Assembly: GCA_900554385.1 (NCBI GenBank)
Contig: USHE01000016.1
Coordinates: 1 to 16,717 of the forward strand
DNA: 16,717 nucleotides
Source: an uncultured bacterium
GTDB taxonomy: Bacteria; Cyanobacteriota; Vampirovibrionia; Gastranaerophilales; Gastranaerophilaceae
Reading direction: 5' to 3'
Made by a program: the position numbers and the translations under genes. Positions 13,794 through 16,717 of this stretch are shown here, in pieces. Below the pieces are notes generated by a model that saw only the letters and a program-made list of their open reading frames with translations, was not told the origin of the DNA and ran no database searches. The number at the start of each line of letters is the position of its first letter. Position 1 is the first letter of the stretch.

Positions 13794-15104
13794 ATGAAGT
13801 GCTACAAGTCAAAATGGATTTTAACATCGGAAGATCAGGTTCTTGAAGACATGGCTCTTGTCGTGGACGAGGGAAAAATTATTGATATAATTCCGAACAG
13901 TGAAGTTAATTTTGAGGAAAAATATGTAAAAGAACTCGGCAATGCTGTTATTACACCAGGTTTTATTGATTTGCTAACCCAGTTTCAATACACTGACGAA
14001 GAAATAATAAAACCGCACGGAATAAAAAATATCCTAAAAAAATTTTTTACAACACTCAATGAAAAATATACATTCGCAGGAGTATCACAGAACTCATATT
14101 CCCGCAAATGGGCTAATATTTTGTCAAAATACTTCGTTATGGACAGAAGTGAAAAAATCCGTTCGTTTGAAAACGGCGTAAATATGTCGATTAAAGCAGG
14201 CACAACCTGTGTTGCGCAAGTTTCAAAAGAATTTAAATACTTTGATGTCATTAACAAAATGCCGATTAAAAATTATCTTTTCTTTGAAGTTTTTGCTGAT
14301 ACATCAATGAAAAGTAAAAAGCAGTTCAAAGAAATTCGGGCAAAAGTAGAAGATTTGGTTATGCATAAGGGTGAAAATACCCATATCGGAATTATGCTTA
14401 ATTCTGTTTCAGGCGTACACAAAAAGTTGTGGGAACTGTTTTCAAAATACTGCAGAAAGCATAATATGCTTTTAATGACACGCTTTGCAGAATCTAAAGA
14501 TGAAATAGAGTGGCTTGAACACGGATTTTCTGATATAGATTTGCTTCACAAATTTATGGGAATGAGAAAAATCACCCCTTACGAAAAAGATTTAAACCCT
14601 GTCGATTACCTTAATAACTTGAAAGTTCTCACCAAAAAGGTCATTGCGGCAAACGCTAACTACACAACAGATGCAGAACTGGAAGCACTTGCTCAGACAG
14701 GGGTAAAATTTATCTATCAGCCGTCATACAGCGACGAAATTTGCAACAACAAGCTGTCACTCAAAACCGTGCTGAAATATTTTCCACAAAACTTCGGATT
14801 TTCGACCCAGAGCTTTAAATCTGATAAGGATTACAGCCTGTTAAAAGAAGCAGTACAGGCTAACGCTGATAATGAGCTTGATGTCGTAGAATTAATAAAA
14901 TATTTAACAATTTATCCTGCAAGAATTTTACGCCTTGATAACTCAACAGGCTCTATAAAAATCGGGAAATATGCAGACTTCAACGTATTCAAACTTGAAG
15001 AAGGCGAGGATTACCGCGATTTAGTAAAAAAACACAGCCCTTACGCAACCTATGCAAACGGCAGAAAACTTGTTAAACGCGGTGATATCAGGTATGAATT
15101 ATGA
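13794..15104 (+). CDS. Amidohydrolase-fold protein lacking all metal ligands (probable pseudoenzyme)
   Basis: A 436-residue protein of the amidohydrolase superfamily, nearest in shape to the guanine deaminase/SsnA/S-adenosylhomocysteine deaminase branch. The N-terminal beta-sandwich and PGFID (55-59) are normal, as is the C-terminal closing segment LTIYPARILRLDNSTGSIKIGKYADFNVF (371-399). The catalytic positions are not: the HxH after PGFID is Leu61-x-Gln63, the His before the L-A-E motif is Arg230 (RFAES), the His of the LLAHC motif is Ala286 (VIAANAN), and the Asp of GLGTD is Gln339 (GFSTQS). Glu233 remains. The frame is full length and undamaged, so it appears maintained without metal catalysis; its role is unknown. 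I chose the ATG at 13794, five bases after AAAAGGGG. Its TGA overlaps the ATG of the yjbQ-family gene, so the two are co-translated. Confidence 0.8.
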   Translation: MKCYKSKWILTSEDQVLEDMALVVDEGKIIDIIPNSEVNFEEKYVKELGNAVITPGFIDLLTQFQYTDEEIIKPHGIKNILKKFFTTLNEKYTFAGVSQNSYSRKWANILSKYFVMDRSEKIRSFENGVNMSIKAGTTCVAQVSKEFKYFDVINKMPIKNYLFFEVFADTSMKSKKQFKEIRAKVEDLVMHKGENTHIGIMLNSVSGVHKKLWELFSKYCRKHNMLLMTRFAESKDEIEWLEHGFSDIDLLHKFMGMRKITPYEKDLNPVDYLNNLKVLTKKVIAANANYTTDAELEALAQTGVKFIYQPSYSDEICNNKLSLKTVLKYFPQNFGFSTQSFKSDKDYSLLKEAVQANADNELDVVELIKYLTIYPARILRLDNSTGSIKIGKYADFNVFKLEEGEDYRDLVKKHSPYATYANGRKLVKRGDIRYEL

Positions 15105-15516
15105 CAATAATTAACGAAAAATTTGACGTACACACAAAAGGCAATACCGAAATAAAAGACATCAAAGACAAGTTCAAAATGCGGTTTATAAACACAATTT
15201 ACAAAATGCAGTAGTCCATGTATATGTTGCAGGCAGCACTGTCTCAATTACAAACATAGAATACGAACCCGGCTTGTTAAAAGATTTACCGGAAGCTATG
15301 GACAGAATTGCACCGGTAGAAAAAGAGTATCACCACGATGAAACCTGGCATGACGGCAACGGCTATGCTCACCTAAGAGCCTCAATTGTCGGAAACAGCA
15401 CAACAGTTCCGCTTATAGACGGAGCATTGCAACTCGGACAGTGGCAGCAAATTGTTTTAATTGATTTCGATAATAAAGCAAGAACAAGAACGGTTTACGT
15501 GCAAATCTTATACTAA
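15101..15516 (+). pseudogene. YjbQ/UPF0047-family gene with a one-base deletion
   Basis: The ATG at 15101 overlaps the stop of the amidohydrolase-fold gene (ATGA). The first 23 codons read MTIINEKFDVHTKGNTEIKD and IKD, as YjbQ proteins do. After GAC at 15167-15169 the frame is lost and soon ends at TAG 15212-15214. In the next frame from GTT at 15172 the protein continues without a break: VQNAVYKHNLQNAVVHVYV, then EYHHDETWHDGNGYAHLRAS and the family core VPLIDGALQLGQWQQI to VYVQILY at 15516. Restoring one A (GAC AAA GTT) would give an intact 138-residue protein of normal length. Family members have been reported to have thiamin phosphate synthase activity; the true role is uncertain. It is either a recent pseudogene or a consensus error in a short A run. 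Confidence 0.85.
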
Positions 15517-15734
15517 TCGCTGAATTTTAAAAGAACCTCAATATTAACACCAAGAGCATCCGCAAGCTCAAGAACCTTTCCGAGCGACATATTTTGGCGT
15601 CCACACTCGATACATGCAATATAATTTTGACTTTTATCAACCAACTCTGCCAGTTTTTCTTGTGTTAAATCTCGTTTGATACGCTCAATTTTAACATTTT
15701 TGCCGAATTTTTTTAACAATTCCTGTTTATTCAT
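15513..15734 (-). CDS. Short XRE-family HTH transcriptional repressor (module 2)
   Basis: A 73-residue single-domain Cro/CI-type helix-turn-helix protein: FGKNVKIERIKRDLTQEKLAEL with the recognition region VDKSQNYIACIECGRQNMSL and the closing helix KVLELADALGVNIEVLLKF. I chose the ATG at 15734-15732; a TTG two codons earlier is possible but not needed. There is no Shine-Dalgarno; TATAAT on the minus strand at 15748-15743 lies 8 bases before the ATG, so the message is probably leaderless. It faces the prepilin gene at 15822 across 87 bases that hold that gene's promoter and an inverted repeat. Its helix residues differ from the XRE protein at 1045-1266, so it should read a different operator. 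Confidence 0.87.
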   Translation of the reverse strand: MNKQELLKKFGKNVKIERIKRDLTQEKLAELVDKSQNYIACIECGRQNMSLGKVLELADALGVNIEVLLKFSD

Positions 15735-15742
15735 AAGCAATA

Positions 15743-15748
15743 ATTATA
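15743..15748 (-). promoter_or_regulatory. TATAAT -10 of the second XRE gene (leaderless)
   Basis: The minus strand reads TATAAT, 8 bases before the ATG at 15734, with no ribosome site in between. No matching -35 is evident. Confidence 0.45.
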
Positions 15749-15754
15749 CAAAGA

Positions 15755-15783
15755 TTGACTTATAACTTCTATTTACTTATAAT
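15755..15783 (+). promoter_or_regulatory. Strong promoter of the second prepilin gene
   Basis: TTGACT (15755-15760), a 17-base spacer and TATAAT (15778-15783): a near-consensus housekeeping sigma promoter, the best in the window. Transcription should begin near 15790, giving a leader of about 32 bases with AAGAGG (15810-15815) six bases before the ATG at 15822. Confidence 0.75.
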
Positions 15784-15800
15784 GTTTAATATATAAGTAA
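15773..15800. promoter_or_regulatory. Inverted repeat TTACTTATA-N10-TATAAGTAA, candidate operator of module 2
   Basis: Perfect 9-bp arms at 15773-15781 and 15792-15800 straddle the -10 and the start of transcription of the prepilin gene. A further half-site ACTTATAA lies at 15758-15765, 17 bases before the same word at 15775-15782. A repressor bound here would block the prepilin promoter; the adjacent XRE protein is the natural candidate. Confidence 0.55.
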
Positions 15801-15821
15801 TAAGCTATAAAGAGGTATCTG

Positions 15822-16499
15822 ATGAAAGAGAAAGCATTTACACTTGCAGAAGTCTTAATAACTCTTGGCATAATAGGGATTGTCGCAGCTATAACCTTGC
15901 CTGCTCTTGTAAATAGAACAAGACAAAAAGATTTAGAAACTGCATTCAAAAAACAATACACGCTTTTACAACAAGCTATATTAAAAATAAAATATGAAGA
16001 TGATTTACCTTTTGAGTATGCATCGTATACTTCTACATTTAGTCCAAGAGTTGCAAAAGAATACAAAGCTACAAAAGATTGCGGTAGTATAAATCACAAT
16101 ACTGGCTGTATCTTACAAAATGAAGACAAATCTTTTACATACTATAAAACGCTAAATGGAAAAAATATTGATAGATACTACTTTGATGATGGCAGTTTTA
16201 TCTCAACTGACGGAACTACATTTTTTATAGAGCAGGGTAATCAAGCTGCCAACATAACTGGATATATTATAAGCATAGACGTAAATGGTTATCAAAAAAA
16301 GCCAAATCGGATGGGATATGACTTATTTATGTTTCAAATAACAAAAGACGGAAAAGTTCTCCCAATGGGTTCTGAAAACACATACTGGAAAGAATTTAGA
16401 GAACAATACTGCTCTAAAACGTCCAGCTTACAACTAAATGGATTTACATGCGCTTATTATGCCGCAACCGATAAAGATTACTTCAAAAACCTTCACTAA
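15822..16499 (+). CDS. Type IV prepilin-like secreted protein (module 2)
   Basis: A 225-residue protein with a prepilin leader MKEKA followed by FTLAEVLITLGIIGIVAAIT: the prepilin peptidase would cut between Ala5 and Phe6, leaving an N-methylated Phe and Glu at mature position 5. The -1 residue is Ala instead of the usual Gly. After the hydrophobic helix come a charged helix (RQKDLETAFKKQYTLLQQAILKIK) and a globular domain with paired Cys residues (DCGSINHNTGC, and two Cys near the end) and DVNGYQKKPNRMGYDLFMFQI, a segment typical of minor pilin or pseudopilin C-terminal domains. It is intact, unlike the related gene at 1379-2083, with which it shares the leader but little beyond. It stands alone, with no pilus assembly genes in the window, and is driven by the promoter at 15755-15783. 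Confidence 0.88.
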   Translation: MKEKAFTLAEVLITLGIIGIVAAITLPALVNRTRQKDLETAFKKQYTLLQQAILKIKYEDDLPFEYASYTSTFSPRVAKEYKATKDCGSINHNTGCILQNEDKSFTYYKTLNGKNIDRYYFDDGSFISTDGTTFFIEQGNQAANITGYIISIDVNGYQKKPNRMGYDLFMFQITKDGKVLPMGSENTYWKEFREQYCSKTSSLQLNGFTCAYYAATDKDYFKNLH

Positions 16500-16540
16500 A
16501 ATCGATAAGATATAACATATTTACACTAAATACCATATAA

Positions 16541-16608
16541 ATAGTCACCCTGAACTTGTTTCAGGGTCTTAAATATAACAGATGCTGAAACGAGTTCAGC
16601 ATGACTAT
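16541..16608. repeat. 68-bp inverted-repeat element of two nested hairpins
   Basis: Two 26-base units (16544-16569 and 16580-16605) are imperfect inverted copies of each other around a 10-base A/T spacer, and ATAGTCA/TGACTAT extends the outer ends. Each unit is itself a hairpin: ACCCTGAA-CTTGT-TTCAGGGT and ATGCTGAA-ACGAG-TTCAGCAT. The words are those of the widespread intergenic palindromes that yield spurious peptides such as MLNSFQHL, so this is probably a small non-coding mobile or REP-like element. It could also end transcription of the prepilin gene 40 bases upstream. Confidence 0.75.
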
Positions 16609-16717
16609 ATTGACTGCTGCTGGTGTAAACTTGTTATCCCTTACCCTAAAATTGCTCTTGAAATTAGTTTATGTTCCTGATAAAATCAAAGCATTGTAGA
16701 AATTTACAAGAAGGCAT
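16609..16717. other. Non-coding right end
   Basis: I see no gene in these bases. AAGAAGG just before the CAT at the edge could be a ribosome site for a gene starting outside the window on the plus strand, but this cannot be confirmed. Confidence 0.3.

Noticed and set aside
15274..15516. An independent small gene starting at 15274
   Set aside because: It is the 3' part of the frameshifted yjbQ-family gene, whose similarity extends upstream to about 15172.
1..16717. Reassignment of TAA to an amino acid
   Set aside because: TAA ends most intact genes here at the expected family lengths (for example rsmE, tsaD, ribD), so it is a normal stop in this genome.
16501..16717. Small frames reading through the inverted repeat
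   Set aside because: They give the well-known spurious peptides of such palindromes and lack ribosome sites.
1..16717. CRISPR array, tRNA, rRNA or integrase-type mobile element
   Set aside because: I found no regularly spaced repeats, no cloverleaf or rRNA sequence and no transposase or integrase motif.

Overview
The window is AT-rich bacterial DNA, and I infer a gut-type non-photosynthetic cyanobacterial relative (Vampirovibrionia/Melainabacteria, order Gastranaerophilales). The basis is the prepilin leaders of the type K-A-FTLAEVLITLGIIGIVAA, the N-terminal P-x-F-K-G tag on two otherwise unrelated proteins, and a set of diverged but recognisable housekeeping proteins. This assignment is an inference from protein style and would need a marker-gene tree.

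Layout. 1-696: the 5' part of an FKG-tagged protein of unknown function on the minus strand, running off the left edge. 697-1044: an AT-rich gap. 1045-2083: a divergent pair made of an XRE-type repressor (minus) and a type IV prepilin-like gene (plus) broken by an in-frame TAA; the shared region carries three TTGCANNNNTGCAA operators. 2067-5099: a minus-strand run ldcA-like > rsmE > cca. 5141-7006: dnaX on the plus strand, split by an in-frame TAA almost exactly where gamma ends in E. coli DnaX. 7003-8043: ribD (minus). 8104-8769: a UPF0173 metallo-beta-lactamase-fold hydrolase. 8870-9853: a glutathione-synthetase-like ATP-grasp protein. 9824-11203: a second FKG-tagged protein (minus) with kinase-like motifs. 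11293-12348: tsaD (minus), divergent from obg (12434-13717). 13794-15104: an amidohydrolase-fold protein whose metal ligands are all replaced, followed with a 4-base overlap by a frameshifted yjbQ-family gene. 15513-16499: a second divergent XRE/prepilin pair. 16541-16608: a mobile-looking inverted-repeat element.

How the genes fit together. The middle is mostly core information processing: tRNA CCA addition, 16S rRNA methylation, clamp loading, t6A synthesis and ribosome assembly GTPase, with riboflavin synthesis and cell-wall carboxypeptidase added. It is bracketed by two copies of the same small architecture: a short XRE repressor facing a single prepilin-like gene across an operator-bearing intergenic region. 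Several genes lack a Shine-Dalgarno sequence but have a -10-like hexamer 6-9 bases before the start codon, suggesting leaderless transcripts alongside normal SD-led genes.

Three genes carry lesions (prepilin 1, dnaX, yjbQ). One of them, dnaX, is essential in every bacterium studied, so the reader should weigh consensus or assembly error, real decay, and programmed stop readthrough against each other. The dnaX case and the paired XRE/prepilin modules are the two items I would check first.
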